Part shown: positions 18,217 to 27,111 of the stretch, piece after piece
How the letters are laid out: every line of letters begins with the position of its first letter
How positions within the stretch are numbered: the stretch's first letter is position 1
DNA from: Microbulbifer sp. MI-G
Lineage (GTDB): Bacteria; Pseudomonadota; Gammaproteobacteria; Pseudomonadales; Cellvibrionaceae
Length of the DNA: 64,000 nt
Reading direction: 5' to 3'
NCBI RefSeq assembly: GCF_030440425.1
Contig: NZ_CP098023.1
Location: 3,470,501 to 3,534,500, forward strand
Made by a program: the position numbers and the translations under genes
The notes under the pieces: model-generated
Database searches by the model: none
What the model was told of the DNA's origin: nothing
The model's input: only the letters and a program-made list of their open reading frames with translations

Positions 18217-18887
18217 TCACCCCCGTTCACCAGCCGACATCCCGGAGCATGTCGCAGACAGAGGTATCGCGTGTGCGCTGGTTGGCTGGAGGGGATTGCC
18301 CAGGGTTGTGGGTTCTCGGTTGACCTGACAGTCAAATTTGAAACCAACCCAACCCTGCTGCAGACAGTAGTCCACGCTGTAGCCGTGGCGCGCCGCCTTG
18401 TGCAGCTCTGGGGCAATCAGATTCTCAGCGGACTGGGTAAGTGGCGCTCGCTTTGCCTTGCGGGTTGTTACCCAGTCAGCGAGCACTTGGGGAGAGGGAG
18501 GCACGAGCCAGCTGGAATAGTTCAGTTGCTCAGCTGATGGCCGTTTGGAATTTCTTTGATCTCTTGTATTAATATTTTTAGGTTCTTTTAGATTCCTTGT
18601 AGGTTCGTGGTTTGTTTTTGGGACTGGTCCAGTACCGTTTTTGGGCCTGGTCCGTTTTCGGTGCTGGTTGCATGTCCAATACTTAGACGGAAATGGTTAC
18701 TTGACCCGTTCAATTTGACACGCAGTATCAGGCCAGAGGCTTCCAACTGATCCATCGCTGAAATAACCGTCTTTCGATTCAGTCCGGTCACCCCCACGAT
18801 ATACTTAATCGAAGGATTACATTGGCCACTCGCCTCGTTATGACAGCTGGCAAGCGATAGCAATACCAGCTTGTGTGTTGACTTCAC
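18217..18887 (-). pseudogene. Phage replication-type protein (HTH_36-like), frameshifted
   Basis: The N-terminal frame (18887-18588, GTG start) has a winged helix-turn-helix of the phage O/DnaT type: KLVLLSLASCHN, PSIKYIVGVTGLNRKTVISA, MDQLEASGLI. It ends soon after SQKQTTNLQ. Another frame picks up NHEPTRNLKEPKNINTRDQ and continues to SWLVPPSPQVLADWVTTRKA and VDYCLQQGWVGFKFD, the conserved C-terminal tail of such proteins. The frames join near the C/A-rich run at about 18620, so a one-base indel has broken the gene. Confidence 0.5.
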
Positions 18888-18963
18888 ATCCTGCTACCAT
18901 TCCCAAAAGATTGCTTCTGCACTCACATATCACCTCTGCTTCTGCGGCTGCCTGGTGGTCTTA

Positions 18964-19083
18964 ATGGTTCCGGTAGATCAAAAAGCTGCTGAACTCTCCC
19001 GGCTGTCACACCACTGGGCAGGTGTCGCCATTCCCGGTATGCCGAAAGCTCCCAAACCAACAGCTAACAAGGAAGAACTATGA
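18964..19083 (+). CDS. 39-codon ORF coupled to the next gene
   Basis: ATG 18964 opens a 39-residue frame whose stop overlaps the next start (ATGA). It includes AAELSRLSHHWAGVAIPGMP and a Lys/Pro tail. There is no strong ribosome site. It could be the tail of a degraded phage gene. The family is not recognised. Confidence 0.3.
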   Translation: MVPVDQKAAELSRLSHHWAGVAIPGMPKAPKPTANKEEL

Positions 19084-19394
19084 AAGACATCAAGAGGATC
19101 GAATTTGACCTCCCAAAACTAACCCCCTCTGAAAATGTAAAACTTCAGGCTGCTCATGTCGCCCTGACCTCTTTAATCTTCAAACTCTGCAAAATCGAAA
19201 CGCTGACTCAAGAAAATATCGACGAGAGTATTAGCCTGGCTATGAGTCGCGTGGATGAGCACAAGCACGACAAGCAAGTGCAAAGGTACCTTGAAGCCAT
19301 CGACGCTTTTCTTTCCCCAGCAGAGGTAGCACCACAAAAAGCACCAAAAGGTGAGGTCATCAACTTCCCTAGTCCAGCTTCTAAGAATCCATGA
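19080..19394 (+). CDS. Hypothetical phage-like protein
   Basis: A 104-residue protein with a good ribosome site (AAGGAAG, 4 bases before ATG). It is helical and charged: LTPSENVKLQAAHVALTSL, LTQENIDESISLAMSRVDEH, then a Pro-rich tail. It is divergent from the replication-protein pseudogene, an arrangement like that of a phage control region. No family is recognised. Confidence 0.5.
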   Translation: MKDIKRIEFDLPKLTPSENVKLQAAHVALTSLIFKLCKIETLTQENIDESISLAMSRVDEHKHDKQVQRYLEAIDAFLSPAEVAPQKAPKGEVINFPSPASKNP

Positions 19395-19754
19395 AGCACT
19401 TCGGTGGCCAGATAGGCTTTCGGCCATCACCTCCCTCCCCTCCTCCGATTTGAGGAGTTCCGCGACCTCATCCTGTATGCTTTGCCTGTCCATCGTTTTC
19501 TCCTGTATGAATGACCATGGCTGGCTATTGATTAACCAGCTCTTGCCTTGCCTCCATACCGTTGTTGGTGGCAGATCTACGGCCTACCCCCAAAGGTGTG
19601 GATATTCAGAAGCAAGGTCCACCTGCGCACCACTCGCATAAGCAACAAGTCTTGCGAGATTCAGGTTTGGCAGCAGGTCATGGAGGAAGGGTCCTTTCCC
19701 GTTCATACGATTGCCGTGAGTCTTCGCTCAACTAACCCATACAAGGGTTCCTGT
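19395..19754. other. Short region with a minus-strand start but no clear gene
   Basis: On the minus strand an ATG at 19493 has an excellent ribosome site (CAGGAG, 6 bases upstream) and begins MDRQSIQDEVAELLKSEEGR. The frame then runs antisense into the 19080-19394 gene, where it looks non-coding. It is probably the 5' end of a broken small gene. Nothing else is supported. Confidence 0.35.
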
Positions 19755-20009
19755 ATGTCGCTCTACCCGGTTATGCGCGACCGTGCTGAACAACATGATG
19801 CAGAAAATGGCGAGCGCTCCATGGCCAAAACCGTTACCGCATTCAATGCCCTACACGGAATCGAGCTCACCGAATAACAGGGATGGCTGTTTATGGTGCT
19901 ACTGAAGCAATCCCGTGCAAGCTGCGGAGTATTTGTAGCAGACGACTACGAAGACTGCGCAGCGTACTTTGCCCTGGCCGGTGAAGCCGCAGCAAAAAAC
20001 AGGAGATAA
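19755..20009 (+). pseudogene. DUF6378-like phage protein split by an in-frame stop
   Basis: ATG 19755 (AAGGG upstream) reads YPVMRDRAEQHDAENGERS and TVTAFNALHGIELTE, then TAA (19875-19877). The same frame continues QGWLFMVLLKQSRASCG, DDYEDCAAYFALAGEAAA and stops at 20009. The two halves fit one phage family (charged helix, then MVLLK, then DxYxDxAxYxALAGE). The single stop is the only lesion seen. Confidence 0.55.
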
Positions 20010-20105
20010 AGAATTTCCACCGCGCCCATGGCGCATTCAGTCAGTTGTACCCCCACGATTTGTGCCGCAGGTACTGGACCCTTTTTTTAAAATCCGGAGA
20101 ATCTA

Positions 20106-20399
20106 ATGAAAAGATACGCATTTTTTTGCGGTGCATACAACTTACAAATGGGCGGAATAAAAAGCTGTCGCGAATCACTCGAAACAAGGGAGGCAGCAAA
20201 GGAATGCTGTGAGAAATATTTCGGAATGTTGCCACGCAAAGCAATGGAACGCGCACGTTTACACCAACTCCCCGTGCCCGCTTATCGTGGAGGATCGCAG
20301 AAAAGTGAATGGTTGATCAGTGCTAATGATTTAGCACAACATATTGATGGTTGCCGCAAGCGAGCTATGAATGACTGGCAGCGTTTAAACAATTCTTGA
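20106..20399 (+). CDS. PrtN-like (pyocin activator family) protein next to the integrase
   Basis: A 97-residue protein with GGAGA five bases before its ATG. Residues about 35-90 follow the Pyocin_activator/PrtN pattern: a KYFGMLPRKAMERARLHQLP segment, then SQKSEWLISANDLAQHID and a final basic helix. PrtN-type DNA-binding proteins are often found beside island integrases, where they may act as regulators or excisionase-like factors; that role is inferred. Its 3' end overlaps the convergent integrase gene by 35 bases. Confidence 0.6.
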   Translation: MKRYAFFCGAYNLQMGGIKSCRESLETREAAKECCEKYFGMLPRKAMERARLHQLPVPAYRGGSQKSEWLISANDLAQHIDGCRKRAMNDWQRLNNS

Positions 20400-21510
20400 G
20401 AGTGGGCCGATATCTCCAGCCAGCGTACTTATCCACCTCCCCAAAATCGTAGAGGTGCGTATAACGCTGCAATGTAGACCAGGAACGATGGCCAGTGATC
20501 TGTGCCACCCGCTGGATCGGCCAGCCGCGTTCAAACCAGTAGCTCGCTGCCTCGTGACGCAAACCGTGAAAGCGCAAATCTTTGATTCCCAGCACTTTGT
20601 TAATTACCCCAAACCGACCGCCAATTGATTTCGATAGATAAGGGAATATATGTCTATCAACACGTGGTTGGCGCTGAATCACGGCCAGAGCTTCATCCGG
20701 CAAATGTGCCCAGAGTGACACCGGGCGCACAGGATCTTTGGCATCCCGCACCGGGATCTGCCGACGTTCATCATCCAGGTCATCCCAGAGCAGCTCAGTA
20801 ATCTCTTCCATTCTTCGCGCAGAGAAAATAGCAAACAGTACCAGCTCATCTATGGGAATTGTTAATTTCCGGCTGGCAAGGCAGTAATCAATTATCGTCT
20901 CCAATTCTGCCAGCGTCGGCCTACGGTCGCGCTTCTCTGCGCGAGTCACCATGCGTGTACGCACAGCCACATCAAATGCAGTCGCTATCTCATCAGCAGC
21001 AATAGGCCACTCCCGACTTGCGACGATGGTGCGAAAAGCTACCGACAACCACATAATGTCATTTTTAACCGTTTGGGGTTTGGCCTCTTTTAATCGCCTG
21101 CGCAAATACTCCAAAACATCTTTACGACGTAAATGTATGGCATCCAGGTCGGCAATATCCGGGCGCCGTATCAGCATTTTTATCGTGGCCAATTTGCTGC
21201 GCCGGAAGCTACCAACATCAATAAAGTCATTCAGGTAGGCTTGCAGCACATGGCCTACTGTAATGCTGCGCTGCTGCTGTTTGTGCCACTGGTCCGGGTC
21301 GCTTAGCTCCAGTTCCCGCTTCTCAACCCACGCCTTCGCCAACGCCTTTTTGCCGAATGTCTCTGCCTCTGTGTAGACTACCTTGGAATTCTTGAAAATC
21401 CGGATTTGCGCCGTATAACGTACCTCTCCATTCGCATTCTTGCGTGCCCGAATCGTGGCCTTTGATTTCTCACTGGTACAAGCTTTTTCTTGTACCAGTT
21501 TGTACCGCAA
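20365..21510 (-). CDS. Tyrosine recombinase, dusA-associated island integrase
   Basis: The protein has about 381 residues. It has an N-terminal arm-binding region (IRARKNANGEVRYTAQIRIF), a core-binding domain and a catalytic domain. Catalytic residues are visible: Arg in FSARRMEEITELLW, His/Arg in FHGLRHEAASYWFERG, His in QITGHRSWSTLQ and Tyr in RYTHL. It diverges from dusA, starting only about 100 bases from it. A recognised group of integrases inserts elements into the 5' end of dusA; membership is inferred from position. The start is unclear: the only start in frame is TTG 21510, and a 26-bp palindrome lies within the first codons. Confidence 0.88.
   Translation of the reverse strand: MRYKLVQEKACTSEKSKATIRARKNANGEVRYTAQIRIFKNSKVVYTEAETFGKKALAKAWVEKRELELSDPDQWHKQQQRSITVGHVLQAYLNDFIDVGSFRRSKLATIKMLIRRPDIADLDAIHLRRKDVLEYLRRRLKEAKPQTVKNDIMWLSVAFRTIVASREWPIAADEIATAFDVAVRTRMVTRAEKRDRRPTLAELETIIDYCLASRKLTIPIDELVLFAIFSARRMEEITELLWDDLDDERRQIPVRDAKDPVRPVSLWAHLPDEALAVIQRQPRVDRHIFPYLSKSIGGRFGVINKVLGIKDLRFHGLRHEAASYWFERGWPIQRVAQITGHRSWSTLQRYTHLYDFGEVDKYAGWRYRPTLKNCLNAASHS
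21473..21498. promoter_or_regulatory. Perfect 10-bp palindrome at the integrase 5' end
   Basis: CTGGTACAAG and CTTGTACCAG are perfect inverted repeats around CTTTTT. Another TTTGTACCG half-site-like sequence follows at 21499-21507. It could be an operator or a recombinase/excisionase arm site. It overlaps the predicted first codons, which casts doubt on the TTG start. Confidence 0.5.
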
Positions 21511-21608
21511 TGGGTGTAAAAACAGGTTAAAATGGGGTTTTTGGGCGCCTCTTGCAACCTTATTACACAGGCTTAGATTTTAAAGAAACCATTTAAAATC
21601 ATGCAGTT

Positions 21609-22586
21609 ATGACTGAATTCAACTCACACCGATTCTGTACTGCGCCACTTTTGGAGTGGAGTGACCGCCATTGCCGGTATCTGTGGCGCCTGCTCAGCAA
21701 ACGCGCGCGTCTCTACACCGAAATGGTCACCACCGGCGCAATACTGCACGGTGACCGGGAGCGGCATCTACAGTTTGATATTGCTGAACAACCCCTGGCC
21801 CTGCAACTTGGCGGCAGCGACCCCCGAGAACTGGCGGAGTGTGCCCGTATCGCCGAGGGGTGGGGTTATTCCGAAATCAATCTCAATTGTGGCTGCCCCA
21901 GTGACCGGGTCCAGTCCGGCAGGTTTGGCGCCTGCCTCATGGCAGAGCCGGGTGCAGTGGCGACCGGGCTCGCCGCTATGCGCGCAGCCGTCTCTATTCC
22001 CGTGACAGTAAAGCACCGTATCGGGATAGACGATATGGAAGACTACGTTGGCCTGGCCCGCTTTGTGGAAGCCCAGGCGGTGGTGGGTATCAACACCTTT
22101 ATCGTGCATGCCCGCAAAGCCTGGCTGCGTGGTCTGAGCCCCAAGGAGAACCGGGAGATACCCCCACTGAATTACGATTTAGTCTATCAACTGAAAAAGG
22201 ACTACCCGGATTTGCAGGTTATCATCAACGGTGGTATCCAGTCCCTGGAAGCATGCCAGCACCATTTACAATACGTAGATGGTGTGATGCTGGGACGCGC
22301 CGCCTACCAAAATCCCACTTTATTGGCGCGAGTAGACATGCAACTGTTCGGGGAAAAAGCGGGGCCGGATGCAACCCAAGTCGTCGAGCAGATTCTGCCC
22401 TATATCGAGCGGGAACTGGGCCGCGGCCAGCGACTCAATTATATTACCCGCCATATGCTCGGACTCTTTCAGGGCCTGCCAGGCGCAAAACGTTTTCGGC
22501 GGCACCTCAGCGAAAATGCCCACAGGAAGGGAGCTGGAACGGAAATCGTGTCCGAGGCTTTGGCACTGGTCGCCCATGCCATATAG
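21609..22586 (+). CDS. dusA: tRNA-dihydrouridine(20/20a) synthase DusA
   Basis: An FMN enzyme that reduces U20/U20a in the tRNA D-loop. At 325 residues it has the family length. Hallmarks are HRFCTAPLLEWSDRHCRYLW, LYTEMVTTGAILHG, the catalytic Cys in LNCGCPSDRVQSGRFGACLM, HARKAWLRGLSPKENREIPP and the FMN phosphate loop INGGIQSLEA. The divergent integrase lies directly upstream, so the first few codons (MTEFNS) may come from the inserted element while the conserved body starts at HRFC. The element's other end, which should carry a copy of the dusA 5' sequence, was not found in this window. Confidence 0.94.
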   Translation: MTEFNSHRFCTAPLLEWSDRHCRYLWRLLSKRARLYTEMVTTGAILHGDRERHLQFDIAEQPLALQLGGSDPRELAECARIAEGWGYSEINLNCGCPSDRVQSGRFGACLMAEPGAVATGLAAMRAAVSIPVTVKHRIGIDDMEDYVGLARFVEAQAVVGINTFIVHARKAWLRGLSPKENREIPPLNYDLVYQLKKDYPDLQVIINGGIQSLEACQHHLQYVDGVMLGRAAYQNPTLLARVDMQLFGEKAGPDATQVVEQILPYIERELGRGQRLNYITRHMLGLFQGLPGAKRFRRHLSENAHRKGAGTEIVSEALALVAHAI

Positions 22587-22646
22587 TCTTTGCGGCCAAC
22601 AGTTGGCCCTGTTGCAAGAGGCTGATCAACAAACAAGGGAAATGCG

Positions 22647-23642
22647 ATGAATAAACTGGAACAGCTCAAAAAACGCAGTCAGGTTGTGGCCGATACCGGC
22701 GACATTGAGGCCATTCGCCGATATCGGCCCCAAGATGCCACCACCAACCCTTCCCTGCTGTACAAGGCTGCCCAGCTTCCACAATACAAAGGGCTTATCG
22801 GTGATTCTCTGAACTGGGTGCAACGTCACCAGGGACACAAAAACCCGGCTGAAACCGCACGGCTGGCCGCCATTAAGCTGGCCGTGGATATCGGAGCAGA
22901 GATCTTACAGCTGGTTCCGGGCGTGATTTCCACAGAGGTGGATGCGCGCCTCTCCTTTGATACCCGTGCTACCATCGACTATGCGCGCCACCTGGCCACT
23001 CTCTACGAGCGTGTGGGGGTACCACGAGAGCGGGTTTTGATAAAAATCGCCGCCACCTGGGAAGGTATAGCTGCGGCGGAAATACTGGAACGCGAGGATA
23101 TCCGCTGCAACCTGACTTTGCTGTTTAGTCTGTGCCAGGCTATCGCCTGCGCCGAGGCGAATACCAGTTTGATATCTCCCTTTGTGGGCCGCATACTGGA
23201 CTGGCATCTGGCCAACGGGGAACGCAAGGCATACCCTGGGGAAGAGGACCCCGGAGTTGTCTCGGTGCGCAACATTTACCACTACTACAAGTCCCGCGAC
23301 TACGATACCATCGTGATGGGCGCGAGCTTTCGCAACAGCGGAGAGATTGAAGCCCTGGCCGGTTGCGACCGCTTGACCATCAGTCCTCAATTGCTGCAGG
23401 CATTGGAGGAGAATACAGGGAAACTTGAAAGCGGACTGCCCACCAATATCCAGCCTCAGCCACGCCCCACCCGAAAACTGAGCGAGGCGGAATTCCGCTA
23501 CCAGCTAAACAATGACGCCATGGCGACAGAAAAACTCGCCCAAGGTATCCGCAATTTTGCCAAAGATCAGCAGCGCCTTGAAATGCTGTTACAGAGCCAA
23601 GTAATAGGACACCAGAAAACCGATGCTGCAACAAATCCGTAA
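22647..23642 (+). CDS. tal: Transaldolase
   Basis: Transfers a dihydroxyacetone unit between sugar phosphates in the non-oxidative pentose phosphate pathway. At 331 residues it matches TalB-type enzymes. Visible motifs are [25 protein letters not shown] with preceding GVI, the Schiff-base lysine in [36 protein letters not shown] and [10 protein letters not shown]. It starts 60 bases after dusA, and its last 20 bases overlap the TerB-like gene. Confidence 0.95.
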   Translation: MNKLEQLKKRSQVVADTGDIEAIRRYRPQDATTNPSLLYKAAQLPQYKGLIGDSLNWVQRHQGHKNPAETARLAAIKLAVDIGAEILQLVPGVISTEVDARLSFDTRATIDYARHLATLYERVGVPRERVLIKIAATWEGIAAAEILEREDIRCNLTLLFSLCQAIACAEANTSLISPFVGRILDWHLANGERKAYPGEEDPGVVSVRNIYHYYKSRDYDTIVMGASFRNSGEIEALAGCDRLTISPQLLQALEENTGKLESGLPTNIQPQPRPTRKLSEAEFRYQLNNDAMATEKLAQGIRNFAKDQQRLEMLLQSQVIGHQKTDAATNP

Positions 23643-24081
23643 GTTGTTTAAACAGATTGGCAGCAGTGCCGATGTAGAAACGCACAGTGCAGTAGACATG
23701 CGCATGATCAGTGCCGCACTTCTGGTTGAGGTGGCCACTGTTGATCAGGAGCTGGAACAGCGCGAGCGCGACACCCTTACCCAGCTGTTGCGCCAGCATT
23801 ACGCGCTGGATGCCGACAGTGCTAACGTCATTATCGATGAAGCCATAGCGAAGAGGGATCAGTCCACCTCGCTATTTGAATTTACCCAGGCGGTAAACGA
23901 TCAGTTCAGCGAGCGGGACAAGTACCTGCTGGTGCTTCAGATGTGGCAGGTGGCCTTTTCCGACAATGTCATCGAAGCCTTCGAGGAGTACCTGATTCGC
24001 CGGGTTTCCGAGCTGATCTACCTGCCCCATGGGCTGTTTACCAAAGCGCGGGCCGAAGCGCGGGATATGAGGAAAGACTGA
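23623..24081 (+). CDS. TerB-like (DjlA N-domain type) protein
   Basis: A 152-residue all-helical protein related to the TerB/COG4103 family. The family core starts at [20 protein letters not shown] and continues with [20 protein letters not shown] and [16 protein letters not shown]. Acidic residues characteristic of the metal-binding TerB fold are present. The start overlaps the transaldolase gene by 20 bases, so the two are co-transcribed. Its precise function is not known; a link to tellurite resistance is unlikely for a lone copy. Confidence 0.75.
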   Translation: MLQQIRKLFKQIGSSADVETHSAVDMRMISAALLVEVATVDQELEQRERDTLTQLLRQHYALDADSANVIIDEAIAKRDQSTSLFEFTQAVNDQFSERDKYLLVLQMWQVAFSDNVIEAFEEYLIRRVSELIYLPHGLFTKARAEARDMRKD

Positions 24082-24123
24082 CTGAATTGTGGGCCCGGCA
24101 GGATCCAGCCGGCTTTTGCAAGA

Positions 24124-24642
24124 TCACTGCGGATGTGTGGAGGTGTTGTCGAGCTGTTCACACTCCTGCTCCAGGGTATGTACCAGGTCGTGAAATGTCT
24201 CCGCGTTACGTTCATTCATGCTCATCAATACGCGGTGGGCCTCCAATACCTTCTCCCGCGCCGCATGCTCACTCGGGATCCTGCACTCCAGAGGAGTGGT
24301 TTGCGCGGCGAGTTCATACTGCTCATCGCTGATTTCCACCAGCGCATCGAAACCCATTGCATCAAGCAGGTGCCGGATGCCCTGGTCCGAACAAAACACC
24401 AGGGGTTTTTGACACCCCCGTTCCAGAGTGCGGATTGCAATCTTGGCGATCAAACCCAGGGTGGTGCTGTCGATTCCGTGCGCTTCGTGTAAATCAAAAG
24501 CCACTCCGGCAAAATCATCCTGCCCGATCATATCTTCGGTAAAGCTATCGAAAGTGGTACAGAGGTCGAGCCGAACATCGCCGATCAGCTTGATAATGTA
24601 AACACCCTCGTGGGTTCCAACCATAATTTGCCCGGACTGCAT
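24124..24642 (-). CDS. STAS-domain anti-sigma-factor antagonist
   Basis: Beginning at ATG 24642 gives 172 residues; ATG 24624 is an alternative. Residues about 10-110 form a STAS domain: GVYIIKLIGDVRLDLC, a loop, then AFDLHEAHGIDSTTLGLIAK with the phosphorylatable Ser/Thr position, and KPLVFCSDQGIRHLLDAMGF. The C-terminal 60 residues are a coiled-coil extension. A 5'-extended frame to 24810 has no domain support. The upstream gene is a PP2C-type response regulator, the expected phosphatase partner in RsbU/HsbR-type switching modules. Confidence 0.8.
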   Translation of the reverse strand: MQSGQIMVGTHEGVYIIKLIGDVRLDLCTTFDSFTEDMIGQDDFAGVAFDLHEAHGIDSTTLGLIAKIAIRTLERGCQKPLVFCSDQGIRHLLDAMGFDALVEISDEQYELAAQTTPLECRIPSEHAAREKVLEAHRVLMSMNERNAETFHDLVHTLEQECEQLDNTSTHPQ

Positions 24643-24850
24643 AACAACCCCCGGCTCACCCGTAAGCACAGTAAAGTCGATGTGCTGGCGGATAGCAAAA
24701 TTCACTGGCAGAGAACACAATCGCCCTCGGCGGTTCTGCCACTTCACACCAATTTGTGTAGAAAGTGAGCGGAGCTTACTCCCCACCGCCCGGACTGACA
24801 AGGGGGTCACGGCAAGAAATTTGACTTACTGGTCACATCAAATACTGTTC

Positions 24851-26029
24851 CTATTTGTGCCCCAGTGTGAGGATAGTAATATCGTCTGGGAGGGCGCCAA
24901 AAGTATCCACTTTCAGACTTTTGCGCAATTGTTCCAGTTCGCCCTCACTCTCTTCGATCAGCTGCAAGAGTTGCGCCTCTTTTTCCAGCAGATTTCCCTG
25001 AAGCAGCTCCAGCACTCCGTCGGAACAGGCCACCAGTTGCCAGCGGGACGGGAGTTCAACGCACATAACCTGCCAGTCACCCCGTTCGAAGATTCCCAAA
25101 GGCCGCCCCTTGCCAGCCAGCCATTCGGCATCACCGGCACTGACAAGAACTGGCATGGGGATTTGGCCTGCTACCGAATAGAGTAACTGATTCTCCGCTG
25201 TATCGATCACGCCGACAAACATGCTGGCATGCTTGCCCATGGGTGTGGATAAAAGCTCACGATTTATCAGCTCGAGCATTTCAAGCAAATCTGCGTTGAG
25301 GAATTCGGGATGGGTAAACAGCGGCCGCTCGCGCAGGCAATGCATAATGCTGTGCTTGACCAGCGAGGTGACCAGTGCCGAAGAAACACCATGCCCGGAC
25401 ACATCCACCAGATAGAAGGCCACAAAGCGCTCACCGAAAAGACCGTAATCAACAAAGTCGCCACTGAGATACAGAGAGGGGATCAGAAAATAGGCAGCCT
25501 CAACACCACCGGGGTAACGATAGGGCGTGCGCGGCAGCAGGTGTTGCTGCAACAGGCGGCCCGCTTCCTGGTCGCGTCTGAGCAACTCCAAATGATCAGA
25601 TAACTCCCGATTGCGACACTCCAGCGCCTGTCGGTACTCACGGTTCTGCTGGGCGAGGTTTTCTGCCTCGGAAATGCGGCAGATAGCCCGGTCCATCAGG
25701 GTTTCCTGCTCAATGGGTTTGCGGAAGTAATCGCAGGCGCCCAGGCGAATGGTCTGCAGTACGTCGTCCATTTCTACGCTGTCGGAAATTATGATCACCG
25801 CCGTTTCCGGCGATAATCGCTTGACCTTACGCAAAACCTCCAGCCCGCTGATATCCGCCAACTGGAGATCCACCACGACCAGTTGAAAGAGGCCCGGGGA
25901 AAACTGCTCCATACCCCCTTGCCCGGTAGAGGCCAGGATCACCTGAAAACCATGCTTGGAGAGCACCCCGCGCAAAAAATCGCGGGCCTGCTCGTCTTCA
26001 GTCATTAACAGACTATTCGGGCTGGCCAT
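24851..26029 (-). CDS. Response regulator with SpoIIE/RsbU-type PP2C phosphatase domain
   Basis: The protein has 392 residues. The receiver (about 1-125) has the phospho-Asp in VVVDLQLADISGLEVL and Lys in YFRKPIEQETL. A coiled coil follows (about 125-165). The PP2C/SpoIIE domain (about 185-390) has LSGDFVDY, VDVSGHGVSSALVT, the metal-binding SDGVLELL and LPDDITILTLG. Phosphorylation probably controls dephosphorylation of the STAS protein encoded just downstream. It is similar in design to Pseudomonas HsbR-type switches. No anti-sigma kinase is in the window. Confidence 0.88.
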   Translation of the reverse strand: MASPNSLLMTEDEQARDFLRGVLSKHGFQVILASTGQGGMEQFSPGLFQLVVVDLQLADISGLEVLRKVKRLSPETAVIIISDSVEMDDVLQTIRLGACDYFRKPIEQETLMDRAICRISEAENLAQQNREYRQALECRNRELSDHLELLRRDQEAGRLLQQHLLPRTPYRYPGGVEAAYFLIPSLYLSGDFVDYGLFGERFVAFYLVDVSGHGVSSALVTSLVKHSIMHCLRERPLFTHPEFLNADLLEMLELINRELLSTPMGKHASMFVGVIDTAENQLLYSVAGQIPMPVLVSAGDAEWLAGKGRPLGIFERGDWQVMCVELPSRWQLVACSDGVLELLQGNLLEKEAQLLQLIEESEGELEQLRKSLKVDTFGALPDDITILTLGHK

Positions 26030-26067
26030 CAGTGGCCCTGGGGGGATCGGGTGTAACTACGGGGTGA

Positions 26068-26988
26068 TCAGTAGTCACTGGACTCCTCAACTTCAGCCTG
26101 GTCAATCGCTTCGGCAGCTTCGACCTCACTGTCCACGTCGACCTCGCCATCCACGATCAGGAAATCCCGGCGCTGTAGGTAGGCGTCGCGCAGCAAGACA
26201 TAGCGATCGCCCTGTAACAGGGATTCCGCTTCCAGCAGACTGGCTCGGTCCTGGATGATATCAGTCGCCCTGAGTGTGTAACGGGTGGGGTCGTGGTCCA
26301 CGTAGGTAATTGGGTTGGTATAGTAATCCACCACCTTTGCCGGTGTATCCCTCACCGTGGAGGGCCCCAGTAATGGCAAGACCAGGTAGGGTCCCGAGGG
26401 TACGCCCCACACTGCCAGTGTCTGGCCGAAGTCTTCACCATCGCCCTCTTCCAGCCCCATATACTGTGCTACGTCCAGAATACCAACAATACCCACCGTG
26501 CTGTTAATCAAGAAGCGACCGGCATCATTACCCGCCTGGCCCAACTTGCCCTGAAGCAAACTGTTAAAAGTATTGCTCACCTCTCTCAGATTACTGAAGA
26601 AATTGCTGATCCCGTGTTGCATAAATATCGGGGTTATCTGTCGATAACTTACCGCAGCGGGTTTCAACACATAGCGATCAGCCCCATCGTTAAAAACAAA
26701 TATGGCACGGTTGAAGCCCTCCCAGGGATCGCGCAGGGAAAAGTCCGCACCGTCCGCATCACCATACTCGTCCGCGGGGTCAAAACCGTATTCTTCTTCC
26801 AGCGATCCACTGTTGTCGACGGCATTATTCGTCTGCCCGGTGGAATCCGGCTGTCCACTGATACCGGTTTCGATGGCAGTATCCGCCGACACAGCCCCGA
26901 ATGGGTCATTTTGTGCCAAAACGGCCACTGGAAAAATCGACAGGATTGCAGCGATCAACCCGGGCGAAAATGCTGTACGTCCCAGCAA
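26068..26988 (-). CDS. mlaA: MlaA-type outer-membrane lipid-asymmetry protein
   Basis: MlaA removes misplaced phospholipids from the outer leaflet of the outer membrane with OmpC and the MlaFEDB system. The 306-residue protein has a signal peptide ending near VAVLAQND, an acidic linker, then the domain: DPWEGFNRAIFVFNDGADRY, GISNFFSNLREVSNTFNSLL, GRFLINSTVGIVGILDVA, FGQTLAVWGVPSGPYLVLPL and GPSTVRD. Two features are odd. There is no lipobox Cys, so it may not be lipidated, and the C-terminus is a long acidic tail. The start is TTG with AGGAG upstream. Confidence 0.9.
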   Translation of the reverse strand: MLGRTAFSPGLIAAILSIFPVAVLAQNDPFGAVSADTAIETGISGQPDSTGQTNNAVDNSGSLEEEYGFDPADEYGDADGADFSLRDPWEGFNRAIFVFNDGADRYVLKPAAVSYRQITPIFMQHGISNFFSNLREVSNTFNSLLQGKLGQAGNDAGRFLINSTVGIVGILDVAQYMGLEEGDGEDFGQTLAVWGVPSGPYLVLPLLGPSTVRDTPAKVVDYYTNPITYVDHDPTRYTLRATDIIQDRASLLEAESLLQGDRYVLLRDAYLQRRDFLIVDGEVDVDSEVEAAEAIDQAEVEESSDY

Positions 26989-27111
26989 AACCTCGCTCCT
27001 CTTCTATCAAACACGCAGGCCAAGGATTCTAATGGCCCCGCGTAGCATAAGCCACCCCCCGCTGGCACAGCTGCTGGGATTCATCAACGATACCCCAGTT
27101 TCAGGCAAGCG

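Noticed and set aside
12900..21608. A second dusA 5'-end copy marking the other end of the island
   Set aside because: Scanning by eye for the conserved block around TTTTGGAGTGGAGTGACCGC found no match; the other border must lie outside or be degraded.
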